In this document: positions 1 through 7,652 of the stretch, piece by piece | How the letters are laid out: every line of letters starts with the position of its first letter | How positions within the stretch are numbered: the first letter of the stretch is position 1 | Assembly (NCBI GenBank): GCA_947458305.1 | Contig: CANGZO010000039.1 | Location: forward strand, 1-12,896 | DNA: 12,896 nt | Origin: Comamonadaceae bacterium | Lineage (GTDB): Bacteria; Pseudomonadota; Gammaproteobacteria; Burkholderiales; Burkholderiaceae_C | Direction of reading: 5' to 3' | The notes under the pieces: generated by a model | What the model was told of the DNA's origin: nothing | Seen by the model: the letters and a program-made list of their open reading frames with translations, nothing else | Databases searched by the model: none | Made by a program: the position numbers and the translations under genes

Positions 1-309
1 ACCGAAGTCATTGCCCACCTGATCGACGCCATCCACCAAGGGCAACCGGCACAAACCTTGCACCGGGCCATGGGCCTGCTGGCAGGGCCTGTGGCGATGG
101 GCGTGATGTTCCATGGTCAACCCGAACGCTTGTTTGCCGTGCAACGTGATGCACCGCTTTATTGGAGCCAAGGTCCGGAACATGGGGGCTGGAGCAGCGA
201 GAAATCAGCCCTGCTGCCAGGCGCATCTGCACTGAACTCTTTACGCACGGGCAATGTGCTGGAGATTTACCCGCACAAAGACGGTGTGTCGCACCACCTC
301 CATGCCTGA
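1..309 (+). CDS. Class II glutamine amidotransferase, C-terminal part (5' end outside window)
   Basis: The frame is open from base 1 and gives 102 visible residues before TGA. The first residues, TEVIAHL, match the conserved stretch of the GlmS glutaminase domain (…ETDTEVIAHL…). They are followed by a GlmS-like order: a helix, LAGPVAMGVMF (the usual GAYA-type strand), a strand LFAVQRDAPLYW (the usual AAR-GSPLV stretch), SSEKSALLP (the usual ASD-AL stretch) and GNVLEI near the end. Members of this family use an N-terminal cysteine to hydrolyse glutamine and release ammonia; that catalytic part lies outside the window. Full GlmS continues into two sugar-isomerase (SIS) domains, but this protein stops right after the glutaminase domain. 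It is therefore either a stand-alone amidotransferase or a truncated GlmS paralogue. It converges on the Tad operon and has no visible link to it. The family is fairly sure; the substrate is unknown. Confidence 0.7.
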   Translation, partial: TEVIAHLIDAIHQGQPAQTLHRAMGLLAGPVAMGVMFHGQPERLFAVQRDAPLYWSQGPEHGGWSSEKSALLPGASALNSLRTGNVLEIYPHKDGVSHHLHA

Positions 310-436
310 TGGGAGACACAATGGGGCAGTGGCACACGGCCTTCATGGCAGCGGTCACTGAAAATGGGGTTGCTGGCCTCAACCCCTTGCGCTTGCCATC
401 CCAGTCAGGCGCCTGGTTGGTACTTCAAGGCTGATC

Positions 437-1384
437 TCAGTTGTTGACCAGTGGGAACAAATGCTGCGTGATGCTGATCACCACAGGCCCCAAAAGCACC
501 GTCATCAAAGCTGGGAACACACAGAAAATCAAAGGAATCAGCAGTTTGATGGGCAACTTGGCCGCTGCTTCTTCGGCGATCAATCGGCGCTTGGTCCTGA
601 GCGCGTCCGAATGCACCTCCAGCGATTCAGCAATGCTGGTGCCAAATCGATCGGCCTGAATCAGCATCGAGACCAACCCCTCTATATCGGGCAAGCCCAT
701 GCGCTGGGACAGGTGGCGCAAAGCTTCTGCACGTGAAGATCCGGCACGCAACTCCAGCCCCGTCAAGGCAAATTCATCCGAGAGTTGGGGGTATGACAAA
801 CGCATTTCCCGCCCCACCCTCTCGATGGCGGCGTCCAGGCCCAGGCCTGCTTGCACGCACAAACGCATCAGATCCAGTGCATCCGGAACGGCATGAAACA
901 AAATCTTCTGCTGCTGCTTGATCAGTTGGTGCAAAACCATGTTGGGCATGTAATAACCCAGTGCCGCCGATGCCATAAGTCCTGTCCAAAACCCCAGATC
1001 TGGCCATGACACTTGGAACAACCACATCAGCGCCACGAAACACACCGGCAGCAAAAAGGTCAGCAAAGTTTTTAAACCCAAAAAAACCGAGACAGCCATG
1101 CTGGAACGAAGGCCTGCATTGAGCAGTCTGATCTGCAAATCAGTGGGCTGCAAGGCATCTTCCGAAGTGGCCGACCCGGCCCAAGGCCCCAGCGATAAAA
1201 GCCATGAGGTCATTTGGGACTTCATGCGTTGGAGCCAAGCATTGGATGCGGGAATCCTCAGCTCGGTCAATGCCAAACGGCGCTTTTCAAAATCACCTGG
1301 CACCCATTGATTCAAGGCAAGATAAGTCAAAGAAAGTACCAACAAGAACAATGACGCCAGAAAAAGAATATTCAAGATGGACAT
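437..1384 (-). CDS. tadC: Tad pilus inner-membrane platform protein TadC
   Basis: This 315-residue protein has a T2SS-F (GspF-like) domain. Its hallmark is VPDALDLMRLCVQAGLGL at about residues 166-183, followed by RFGTSIAESLEVHSDAL at about 246-262 and a conserved basic-acidic stretch (KRRLIAEEAAAKLP). Predicted membrane segments lie near residues 4-24, 98-122, 128-146 and 278-303, the usual layout for TadC. With TadB it should form the inner-membrane platform on which the TadA ATPase acts to add or remove Flp subunits. It is the last gene of the leftward operon, starting 9 bases after the tadB stop. The ribosome site is weak (AAAGTAAG), so translation may depend on coupling to tadB. I find no T-tailed hairpin after the stop in 310-436. 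TadC is told from TadB by order, length and the C-terminal membrane hairpin. Confidence 0.95.
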   Translation of the reverse strand: MSILNILFLASLFLLVLSLTYLALNQWVPGDFEKRRLALTELRIPASNAWLQRMKSQMTSWLLSLGPWAGSATSEDALQPTDLQIRLLNAGLRSSMAVSVFLGLKTLLTFLLPVCFVALMWLFQVSWPDLGFWTGLMASAALGYYMPNMVLHQLIKQQQKILFHAVPDALDLMRLCVQAGLGLDAAIERVGREMRLSYPQLSDEFALTGLELRAGSSRAEALRHLSQRMGLPDIEGLVSMLIQADRFGTSIAESLEVHSDALRTKRRLIAEEAAAKLPIKLLIPLIFCVFPALMTVLLGPVVISITQHLFPLVNN

Positions 1385-1393
1385 GACTTACTT

Positions 1394-2371
1394 TCATACT
1401 TTGATTTGAACCAGTCGGGACATCCAAAAGACACCCACCAGCATCAAGCACAAAGAGACACCCAGCATGGTCAAACCCATCGGTTCTTTCCAAAGTGCAG
1501 AGATGAACTCAGGGTTGATGAGGTATAAAAAAAATGCCAACAAAAAGGGCATAACAGACAAGATCCATGCCGAAATGCGGCCTTCGGCAGACAAGACTCG
1601 AACCACCCCGGCAATTTTTTGTCGCTCACGGATCAAGGCGGCCGTCTTTCGCAACACCTCGGCCAAATTTCCACCGGTCTCGTTCTGGATCAAAACGGCC
1701 ACCACAAAATAGCGAATTTCCTTGCTGTCAATGCGAGAAGCCAGATGATTCATCGCAGCCTGAACACTCATGCCCAGATTGATTTCATCGAACACCTTGC
1801 GAAATTCCAGCGCGATGGGGGCACGCGACTCAGACGCGGTGATCTGCAATGCGCTGATGAAGGCATGACCCGATTGCTGCGCACGAACCATCAAGTCCAA
1901 CGCATCTGGCAATTGTTTTTCAATCATCTTGATCCTTTGTGCACATCGGTACTTGAGGTAATAGATGAAGCCCCCCAAAGTGACCCCCATCAACAAGCCT
2001 GTGACAAACGCAGGAAAATGAAGCGCCATGCCCATCACAGCCGACAAAATCAACAGCAAACCACCCGCCAACAAGGTCTGCGAAACATCCAGGGGCCAAT
2101 CGGCTTGCACAAGCAATTGGTCAAACACCTGAACCCCTGGCACTCGCCCCAGAGAACGGTCAAGCACACCGAATCGGCTCAAGGATCGTCTTTGCAAAAT
2201 TTCCGAATGCACATGACGCTGCTCGTTCATGAACATCTGGTGCATTCGCTCATCGAGCAACTTTTGCCTTGGACTCCAGAAAGCACGCCAGGCCTCGTAC
2301 AAGCCCAACAACAACAAAAAGCTGGAGACACCAAACGCGATCAATAGGAACCAATAAGTGACATTCATCAT
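1394..2371 (-). CDS. tadB: Tad pilus inner-membrane platform protein TadB
   Basis: This is a 325-residue protein with an N-terminal membrane segment (about 5-24), a basic cytoplasmic linker, two segments near 99-138, a T2SS-F domain (LPDALDLMVRAQQSGHAF at about 154-171; QNETGGNLAEVLRKTAALI at about 229-247) and two C-terminal segments (about 266-285 and 299-318). The length and layout are those of TadB, partner of TadC in the platform complex. Its ATG overlaps the tadA stop codon in an ATGA arrangement (4 bases), which indicates translational coupling with the ATPase gene. A second ATG follows at once, so the first residue could be either methionine. The AT-rich patch near 1500-1560 encodes the lysine- and asparagine-poor C-terminal membrane region and is not a break in the frame. 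Confidence 0.95.
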   Translation of the reverse strand: MMNVTYWFLLIAFGVSSFLLLLGLYEAWRAFWSPRQKLLDERMHQMFMNEQRHVHSEILQRRSLSRFGVLDRSLGRVPGVQVFDQLLVQADWPLDVSQTLLAGGLLLILSAVMGMALHFPAFVTGLLMGVTLGGFIYYLKYRCAQRIKMIEKQLPDALDLMVRAQQSGHAFISALQITASESRAPIALEFRKVFDEINLGMSVQAAMNHLASRIDSKEIRYFVVAVLIQNETGGNLAEVLRKTAALIRERQKIAGVVRVLSAEGRISAWILSVMPFLLAFFLYLINPEFISALWKEPMGLTMLGVSLCLMLVGVFWMSRLVQIKV

Positions 2372-3732
2372 GTGCCTCGAAATTTCAAGGGATCAAACAG
2401 GTCGTCGCGCAATGCGATGCCACGTGTTTTCAGTCGATGCACAAACTTAGGACGAATTCCAGTGGCCACAAATCGGCCTTGCACCTGACCGTCAGCAGCG
2501 ATACCCGTCTGTTCAAACCTGAAAATTTCTTGCATGGTGATCACATCGCCTTCAATGCCTGTGATTTCCTGCAAGCTGGTCAACTTGCGCCGACCATCGG
2601 ACAATCGGGACACTTGAACGATCACCGTCAAGGCGGCACTGATTTGCTGGCGCATGGAGCGCACCTCGACATTGAGACCGGCCATGCCCAGCATGTGCTC
2701 CAGACGGGTGAGCGCATCGCGCGGCGAGTTGGCATGGATGGTGCTCATGGAGCCATCGTGACCTGTGTTCATGGCTTGCAACATGTCCAGCACTTCGGCA
2801 CCGCGCACCTCCCCCAAAATGATGCGATCTGGCCGCATGCGCAGGCTGTTGCGCAGCAATGCGCGCTGACTGATCTCACCTTTGCCTTCGATGTTTTGCG
2901 GTCGGGTTTCCATGCGCACCACATGGGGCTGCTGCAATTGCAGTTCGGCCGCATCTTCAATGGTCACGATCCGCTCATCGTGGGGAATGCTGGCTGATAT
3001 CACGTTGAGCAAGGTGGTCTTGCCGCTGCCAGTCCCCCCAGACACCAAAAGATTGACCTTGGCCTTGACCAGACCATTGATGAGATCAGCCATCTCAGCA
3101 TTGAGGGTGTGAAAACCCAGCAAATCGACCATGGTGTAGGGCACCACTGCAAAACGCCGAATCGACAACAATGGACCGTCCAGCGCCAAAGGCGGTATCA
3201 CCGCATTGACCCTGGAGCCGTCCGGTAAGCGGGCATCGACCATGGGATTCATTTCGTCCACACGGCGACCGATGCGGGAGACGATGCGGTCAATCACCCG
3301 CATCAGATGGGACTCGCTGTCAAATTGAATGTTGGTGAATTCAATCTTTCCCTTGCGCTCAACAAACACACTGTGTGGACCGTTGACCAAAATATCCGAA
3401 ACACTGGGATCTGCCAACAAGGGCTCAATGGGACCCAAGCCCAGCATTTCATCTTGAATGCCCTGAACAATCTGTCGACGCTCCGTTTCATTGATGGCCA
3501 GACCGCTTTCATCCAGAAGCCTTTGTGTCAATGCCTTGAGTTCCACCCGCAAGTCTTCGGGTGAGATCGTCTCCATGCGGCGCAAGTCCACCTGCGCCAA
3601 AATTTCACGGTGTATCTGTGATTTGATGGTCTCAAGCCGAACGGCTGTCACCCTATTGGCTGACAGTGTTGAGCCCAACGCAATTGGAAACGGTGTTTGG
3701 GACTCGAGATGCTGGCGGATGTCCAGTTTCAA
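2368..3732 (-). CDS. tadA: Tad pilus assembly ATPase TadA/CpaF, TTG start
   Basis: This is the secretion ATPase (VirB11/PulE superfamily, CpaF subgroup) that powers Flp pilus assembly, 454 residues. Visible motifs are: an N-terminal helical region to about residue 90; LGPIEPLLADPSVSDILVNG (about 99-118), typical of CpaF; a Walker A GGTGSGKT (232-239, Lys238); an Asp box IVTIEDAAELQL (255-266); a Walker B with GEVRG (307-311, Glu308); and a His box HDGSMSTIHANSPRDAL (325-341). All catalytic elements are intact. No ATG is available at the 5' end: the cpaE stop is only 30 bases upstream, and the frame opens with TTG at 3732-3730, preceded by a strong AAGGAGA ribosome site about 6 bases away. A TTG start is therefore the best call. 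The stop overlaps the tadB start by 4 bases. Confidence 0.96.
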   Translation of the reverse strand: MKLDIRQHLESQTPFPIALGSTLSANRVTAVRLETIKSQIHREILAQVDLRRMETISPEDLRVELKALTQRLLDESGLAINETERRQIVQGIQDEMLGLGPIEPLLADPSVSDILVNGPHSVFVERKGKIEFTNIQFDSESHLMRVIDRIVSRIGRRVDEMNPMVDARLPDGSRVNAVIPPLALDGPLLSIRRFAVVPYTMVDLLGFHTLNAEMADLINGLVKAKVNLLVSGGTGSGKTTLLNVISASIPHDERIVTIEDAAELQLQQPHVVRMETRPQNIEGKGEISQRALLRNSLRMRPDRIILGEVRGAEVLDMLQAMNTGHDGSMSTIHANSPRDALTRLEHMLGMAGLNVEVRSMRQQISAALTVIVQVSRLSDGRRKLTSLQEITGIEGDVITMQEIFRFEQTGIAADGQVQGRFVATGIRPKFVHRLKTRGIALRDDLFDPLKFRGT

Positions 3733-3762
3733 AGCAATCTCCTTATTTTTTCAATTGATCGA

Positions 3763-4950
3763 TCAGGCAGCTTTGCGCATCCAACGATCCATCCAGCCAC
3801 GGGCTTTGGGCAAGGGCGCATGCAAGAGGGTTGACGTGATTTCACGCAAGGCTTTGAGCACGCCGTTTTGCGGATGCAACAACACAAGCGGTTTGCCCAG
3901 ATTGAACGCCTCGGTCACGGCAGCGACCTGATTGGGAATGGTGTGGTGAACTTTGATTCCCACGGCTTGTTCGATGCTCTTGACATCCAACAGACCATCG
4001 GACTGGTATTTGTTGACCAGCAAGCGCAGCTTGTCATCGCCATAGCCCAGTGAACGGAAAAGTTTGACCAGCTTTTTGGCATTGCGCACCACGGGCAAGT
4101 TGCACTCCATCGCCACATACACGACATCCGCCATGTCCAGTGCTTTGAGCGTGACCGCATCGATGGTGCTGTCCAGATCCAGCACCACAAACTCGTGCGT
4201 GCGCCTGGCCAAGGTCAAGACCTGCTCGAGTTGACTCGCCGTGATGGCCAAGGCCACGCCCGGCTCATCGGGTGCCGCCAACAAATGGAGCCTGGGGCTG
4301 ATGCTGTGCATGCAGCTGTTCAGCAACTGCGCGTCCAAGCGGTCAATTTGCTGCGTCAGATCACTGATGTTGTTCTTAACAGCGTCTTGGCTCATGTAAT
4401 ACGACGCATCACCGTATTGCAAGTCCAGATCCACCAGCACACATCGGCGGTTGAAGGTTTCGGCAATCAAGTGTGCGGTATTGGCCGCTAAAAAAGTCGA
4501 GCCGCTGCCACCCTTGCATGAAATGAACGCCACAATTTTCCCGACGCCCACATAACCATCGTCTGGTATGCGGATTTTTTCGTGGTGTGCCATGACGCGA
4601 CGCAAAGCCGCCATCAAATCGGACTGCGCAGGCGGTGAGGCCAAAACTTCCCGAACACCCGATCGCATGGCGCGAACCAAATCTTCTTTGGCATCGCTTT
4701 CGCTGATCAGGATCACACTGAGCTGCGGACTGGACCAGGTGATGGTTTCCAGCGCATCCAGATCGGCAGTCCTTTGCGCCTGGCTGCTGCACACCAGCAA
4801 AATTCCGGACGTCATATTTTGGAGAAAAGACAACAAGGTCTGTCCCTCAGCACGCACCACAGCTGCCTTCACAGTCAGGCCCTGAGATTGCACTGTGCTC
4901 AGCAAAAGTTCGAGCATGGTGGCATCCGATGCCAGCAAATAGGTATTCAT
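3763..4950 (-). CDS. cpaE: Tad pilus localisation/assembly protein CpaE (TadZ), ParA/MinD-like
   Basis: This 395-residue protein has two parts. Residues 1-125 look like a degenerate response-receiver domain (strand-helix repeats, e.g. LSVILISESDAKEDLVRAM at 77-95) without a clear phospho-acceptor site. Residues 135-375 are a MinD/ParA-type ATPase fold with a deviant P-loop CKGGSGSTFLAAN (145-157), a switch strand VLVDLDLQYGD (171-181) and a Walker B-like FVVLDLDST (254-262). Proteins of this family (CpaE in Caulobacter, TadZ in Aggregatibacter) direct the Tad machine to its site in the cell. In the P-loop the catalytic lysine before Thr is replaced by Ser151, while the upstream signature Lys146 is kept, so ATP hydrolysis may be weak or absent. 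The start has an AAGGA ribosome site about 7 bases upstream, overlapping the stop region of the lipoprotein gene, which suggests coupled translation. Confidence 0.92.
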   Translation of the reverse strand: MNTYLLASDATMLELLLSTVQSQGLTVKAAVVRAEGQTLLSFLQNMTSGILLVCSSQAQRTADLDALETITWSSPQLSVILISESDAKEDLVRAMRSGVREVLASPPAQSDLMAALRRVMAHHEKIRIPDDGYVGVGKIVAFISCKGGSGSTFLAANTAHLIAETFNRRCVLVDLDLQYGDASYYMSQDAVKNNISDLTQQIDRLDAQLLNSCMHSISPRLHLLAAPDEPGVALAITASQLEQVLTLARRTHEFVVLDLDSTIDAVTLKALDMADVVYVAMECNLPVVRNAKKLVKLFRSLGYGDDKLRLLVNKYQSDGLLDVKSIEQAVGIKVHHTIPNQVAAVTEAFNLGKPLVLLHPQNGVLKALREITSTLLHAPLPKARGWMDRWMRKAA

Positions 4951-4962
4951 ATGACCGTCCTT

Positions 4963-5271
4963 TCAACGGCCTGTCGAGCCGGAAGAGCCACCCAGACCAA
5001 TGCTCAAGACATTCACCGGTGCAGGCGGTTTGCCGAAGGAATTTTGGTAGAGGTCAACGGCTGATTTCATGGCCACACCATCGGTATCCGGTGGCGGCAG
5101 ATTTTTTTGCCCCGCATCAGGGTTCAAGGTTTGAGCCTTGACGGCTTGACGAACGGATTGACCCGATTGCGATGCATCGGCGTAGGGGTTTTGGGCACAC
5201 CCCGCTGCAGACAAAGTCACCAGCAGCCAAGTACCCCAGTGTGAGACCTTGCATGTGTTCATGATGGACAT
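4963..5271 (-). CDS. Small Tad-locus lipoprotein of unknown function
   Basis: The preferred start is the ATG at 5271 (102 residues), which has an AGGAG ribosome site 7 bases upstream and lies 16 bases after the cpaC stop. The frame stays open to 5346, but that would overlap cpaC and gives a non-signal N-terminus. The protein begins with a short polar/basic stretch, a hydrophobic segment WGTWLLVTL and a lipobox-like SAAGC with Cys25. It is probably exported and lipid-modified; Ala follows the cysteine, so outer-membrane sorting is expected. The rest is low-complexity and polar, ending in LYQNSFGKPPAPVNVLSIGL and a Gly/Ser-rich tail. It sits between the secretin and CpaE, where RcpB or CpaD often occurs. 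I see no CpaD-type similarity and it is far shorter. A role as pilotin or secretin-associated lipoprotein is inference from position only. Confidence 0.8.
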   Translation of the reverse strand: MSIMNTCKVSHWGTWLLVTLSAAGCAQNPYADASQSGQSVRQAVKAQTLNPDAGQKNLPPPDTDGVAMKSAVDLYQNSFGKPPAPVNVLSIGLGGSSGSTGR

Positions 5272-5287
5272 TTCAATACTCCTGGCT

Positions 5288-6727
5288 TCAAGGTTTGAGG
5301 GGGGTGGCGGGTGCTGCTTCGGATTGGGGCTCGGAAGGCTGATCATTCGACACCGCGGGTGGGGACTCCATCAGGCCTTCCAGCATGAATTCAGCACGCG
5401 TGGGCGGCTTGAAACTGTCTGTGGGCAAGGCCAGGACCGTTTCGGATGTTTTGGCCAATCGGGCGGTCACCACAAACAACAATTCAGATTTTTCGGTTTG
5501 AAACGCATTGCTGCGAAACAAGGCCCCCAAAATGGGCAGTTCGCCCAAAATCGGAAATGCCCGAATCGCCTCGGTGACATTGCTTTTGATCAAGCCGCCA
5601 ATCGCAAAGCTTTCGCCATCTCTGAGCTGCACCGTGGTGGAGGCTCGGCGTGTGGTGATGGAGGGCAGGACACTGACTTGCCCGTTGAGCGCTTTGACCG
5701 TGGCGCCCAACTGCGACAGCTCCGAGACTTCGGGTGTCACTTTCAGATGGATCAGCCCGTCCTCCAGCACTGTCGGTATAAAGCTCAAACCCACGCCATA
5801 CTCTTTTTCTTGCAAGGTGATGGCGTTGCTGATGCCCCCTTGCGGGACTGGGATGTAGATTTTTCCACCGGCCAGAAAAGAGCCTTCTTGACCACTGATG
5901 GCCGTGATGGTGGGCTCGGCCAAAATTTTGACCAAACCCTTTTTCATTTCTGCCGTCAAGGTGATGTTGGTCATGCCATTGGCCCGAGCAACTGTCAGGG
6001 CCGTGGCACCACTGGACAAGAACTGGGAGAGCAACGACACCGAGGTGCTGCCCGCCGTTCGGGTGAGATTGATGTCAATGCCCAATTCATCGAGCAGCGT
6101 GCGAGACACCTCGGCCACCTTGACTTCGAGCATGACCTGTTGAGACCCCTCAACACGCAGCATGTTGATGACTTTTTTACCACCGGTGTAGGCCTCTGCC
6201 AGACTCACAATCCGGTGTGCTTTGACGGCATCAGGGACACGCCCGCGCAACACCACCGTGTCGGCCATCACATCGACCATCAGGGGCTCGGTGGTCGGCA
6301 CCCATTTGGCGAGTCTGGACTGCAGCATCCCTGCGTCCAACCCGACGACCACATCGCGCAAACTGGTTTTGCCGTTGGCAGACCAGACAATCAAATTGGT
6401 GACGCCTGTTTTTTTGCCCAGCACATAAACCTCTTTGGCATTGATCAAGGTGACATCGGCCACATCGGGGTTGCCGATGGAGATGCGCAATGCGGGTTCA
6501 GAAAGCCTCAAAAGCATGGACTTACCGCCGCTCAGGTCGATGCCGGGCAACAACTCGACCGGTCCTTGGGTGACCTGCTGTTTCTCTGAAGTGACCGTGC
6601 CAGTGGCCACGGGTTTGCTTGCTTTGGGTGCGGTGGAGATCTGGCTATCGGCGGCCCATGAGGGCACAACGAAACTCCATGCAAAGACCAGTCCCAGCGC
6701 AGTCCAATGTTGAGTGATTTTTTTCAT
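5288..6727 (-). CDS. cpaC: Tad pilus outer-membrane secretin CpaC/RcpA
   Basis: The preferred start is the ATG at 6727 (479 residues). It gives a classic signal peptide (MKKI, hydrophobic core, SWA-A near residue 25) and has GGATGA upstream. An in-frame ATG at 6742 has no ribosome site and would put charged residues before the signal. Domains by residue from 6727: a pilus-secretin N-terminal domain (about 60-130, with VYVLGKKTGVTNLIVW), a BON-like domain (about 135-190, VVLRGRVPD), the secretin core (about 200-425) with VKILAEPTITAISGQEGSFL, an amphipathic gate region GGKIYIPVPQGG, and the late signature FPILGELPILGALFRS at 391-406. It should form the multimeric outer-membrane channel for the Flp pilus. 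The C-terminal tail is Pro/Ser/Glu-rich and may contact a pilotin. It lies 28 bases after cpaB and upstream of a small lipoprotein gene. Confidence 0.95.
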   Translation of the reverse strand: MKKITQHWTALGLVFAWSFVVPSWAADSQISTAPKASKPVATGTVTSEKQQVTQGPVELLPGIDLSGGKSMLLRLSEPALRISIGNPDVADVTLINAKEVYVLGKKTGVTNLIVWSANGKTSLRDVVVGLDAGMLQSRLAKWVPTTEPLMVDVMADTVVLRGRVPDAVKAHRIVSLAEAYTGGKKVINMLRVEGSQQVMLEVKVAEVSRTLLDELGIDINLTRTAGSTSVSLLSQFLSSGATALTVARANGMTNITLTAEMKKGLVKILAEPTITAISGQEGSFLAGGKIYIPVPQGGISNAITLQEKEYGVGLSFIPTVLEDGLIHLKVTPEVSELSQLGATVKALNGQVSVLPSITTRRASTTVQLRDGESFAIGGLIKSNVTEAIRAFPILGELPILGALFRSNAFQTEKSELLFVVTARLAKTSETVLALPTDSFKPPTRAEFMLEGLMESPPAVSNDQPSEPQSEAAPATPLKP

Positions 6728-6755
6728 GTTGATGTCATCCATTCACAAACGCGGT

Positions 6756-7616
6756 TTACTCGGCAGACTCTTGGGATTTCGTCATACCGCGAATCACTTC
6801 CATCTTTTCAGTCGGCTTTGACGGTTGGCTCTGACTCGCAGGCTTGATCACACGTGGGGGCTTGGAACGCGGGGTATCGGTTGACTTCACCTGTGTCGGC
6901 AAGCCTTTGGGCTGTGGAGGCTGTTGGATGGTCTTTTGCAACAGATCCCCTTTGCGCGATCCCGGTGTGTCCACGCTGGACACGTCGATCTGGCTGCGCA
7001 AAACCAGTGACAAGGAGCCCACGCTTCTGGCCAAGTCGATGATTTCAGCTTCCTGTGGGGTCACTTCAAGGGTCACGGCGCTGACCACGCGAGGCTTGTT
7101 TTCAGTGCTGGCGACATCTTGTGCAACCGCCAGCACCTGAATCCTCTCGAGCACAATTTTGGAAACCGGGTTGTTGTCTTTGTCCGGAATGTTGGCCATG
7201 ACATCCACAAAATTACCTGGCAAGGCAAATCCGGCGACCCCCACAACCTCGTTCACCTTCACAGTGACGGCACGTTTACCTTCCTTCAAGACTGAAGAGA
7301 GCCCGCCTTGCTGTCCCAACGCAGCCAATTTGCTGACCAAAATCGGCTCTCCCCGCAAAATGGGCATGTTGATCACACGGTCGTAAGCCTGTTCGGTCGA
7401 ATTCAAAGGCGATTGGATGGGTGCAGAGACGGGCCAACTGACCGTCTCCAACATGGCAGGCTGCAAGCGTGTTCCCATTTGAAGATCACGCGTCGCGACG
7501 ACCACTTTGATCGTGCCCGCATCATCTTTTTGCTTCAACCAGATCGCTGCCATAGAGACTGTGGCCAGTGAAACGGCTGCGGCAACAGCAATCATCAAAA
7601 CCGGACGTTTGTTCAT
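6756..7616 (-). CDS. cpaB: Tad pilus assembly protein CpaB/RcpC
   Basis: This 286-residue protein has an N-terminal membrane anchor or signal (residues 7-27), then a SAF domain (about 36-98; VVVATRDLQMGTRL, LRGEPIL) and an RcpC/CpaB domain (about 108-210; GKRAVTVKVNEVVGVAGF, LPGNFVDVM, VTPQEAEIIDLA). This is the standard CpaB layout: a periplasmic protein thought to work with the secretin and to help stabilise or pass the pilus through it. Beyond residue 215 the chain becomes a Pro/Lys/Gln/Ser-rich tail of about 70 residues without hydrophobic clusters, probably disordered. The start has AGGA 8 bases upstream. The gene lies 36 bases after the prepilin peptidase gene and 28 bases before the chosen secretin start, consistent with one operon. 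Confidence 0.94.
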   Translation of the reverse strand: MNKRPVLMIAVAAAVSLATVSMAAIWLKQKDDAGTIKVVVATRDLQMGTRLQPAMLETVSWPVSAPIQSPLNSTEQAYDRVINMPILRGEPILVSKLAALGQQGGLSSVLKEGKRAVTVKVNEVVGVAGFALPGNFVDVMANIPDKDNNPVSKIVLERIQVLAVAQDVASTENKPRVVSAVTLEVTPQEAEIIDLARSVGSLSLVLRSQIDVSSVDTPGSRKGDLLQKTIQQPPQPKGLPTQVKSTDTPRSKPPRVIKPASQSQPSKPTEKMEVIRGMTKSQESAE

Positions 7617-7652
7617 TATTCATTTCCTGTTTCAAAACCTGTCATGCCGAAA

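Noticed and set aside
310..436. Terminator for the Tad operon between tadC and the amidotransferase gene
   Set aside because: Only a loopless palindrome CAGGCGCCTG (406-415) and short imperfect pairings are present; there is no stable hairpin with a T-run.
1619..2347. Long plus-strand open frame of about 240 codons opposite tadB
   Set aside because: It lies wholly antisense to tadB, is rich in Gln/His as expected of a reverse-frame shadow, and has no recognisable domain or ribosome site.
5249..6589. 446-codon plus-strand open frame opposite the cpaC secretin gene
   Set aside because: The composition (Gly/Gln/His/Phe/Asp-rich) is typical of an antisense shadow, and the minus strand encodes an unmistakable secretin with a signal peptide.
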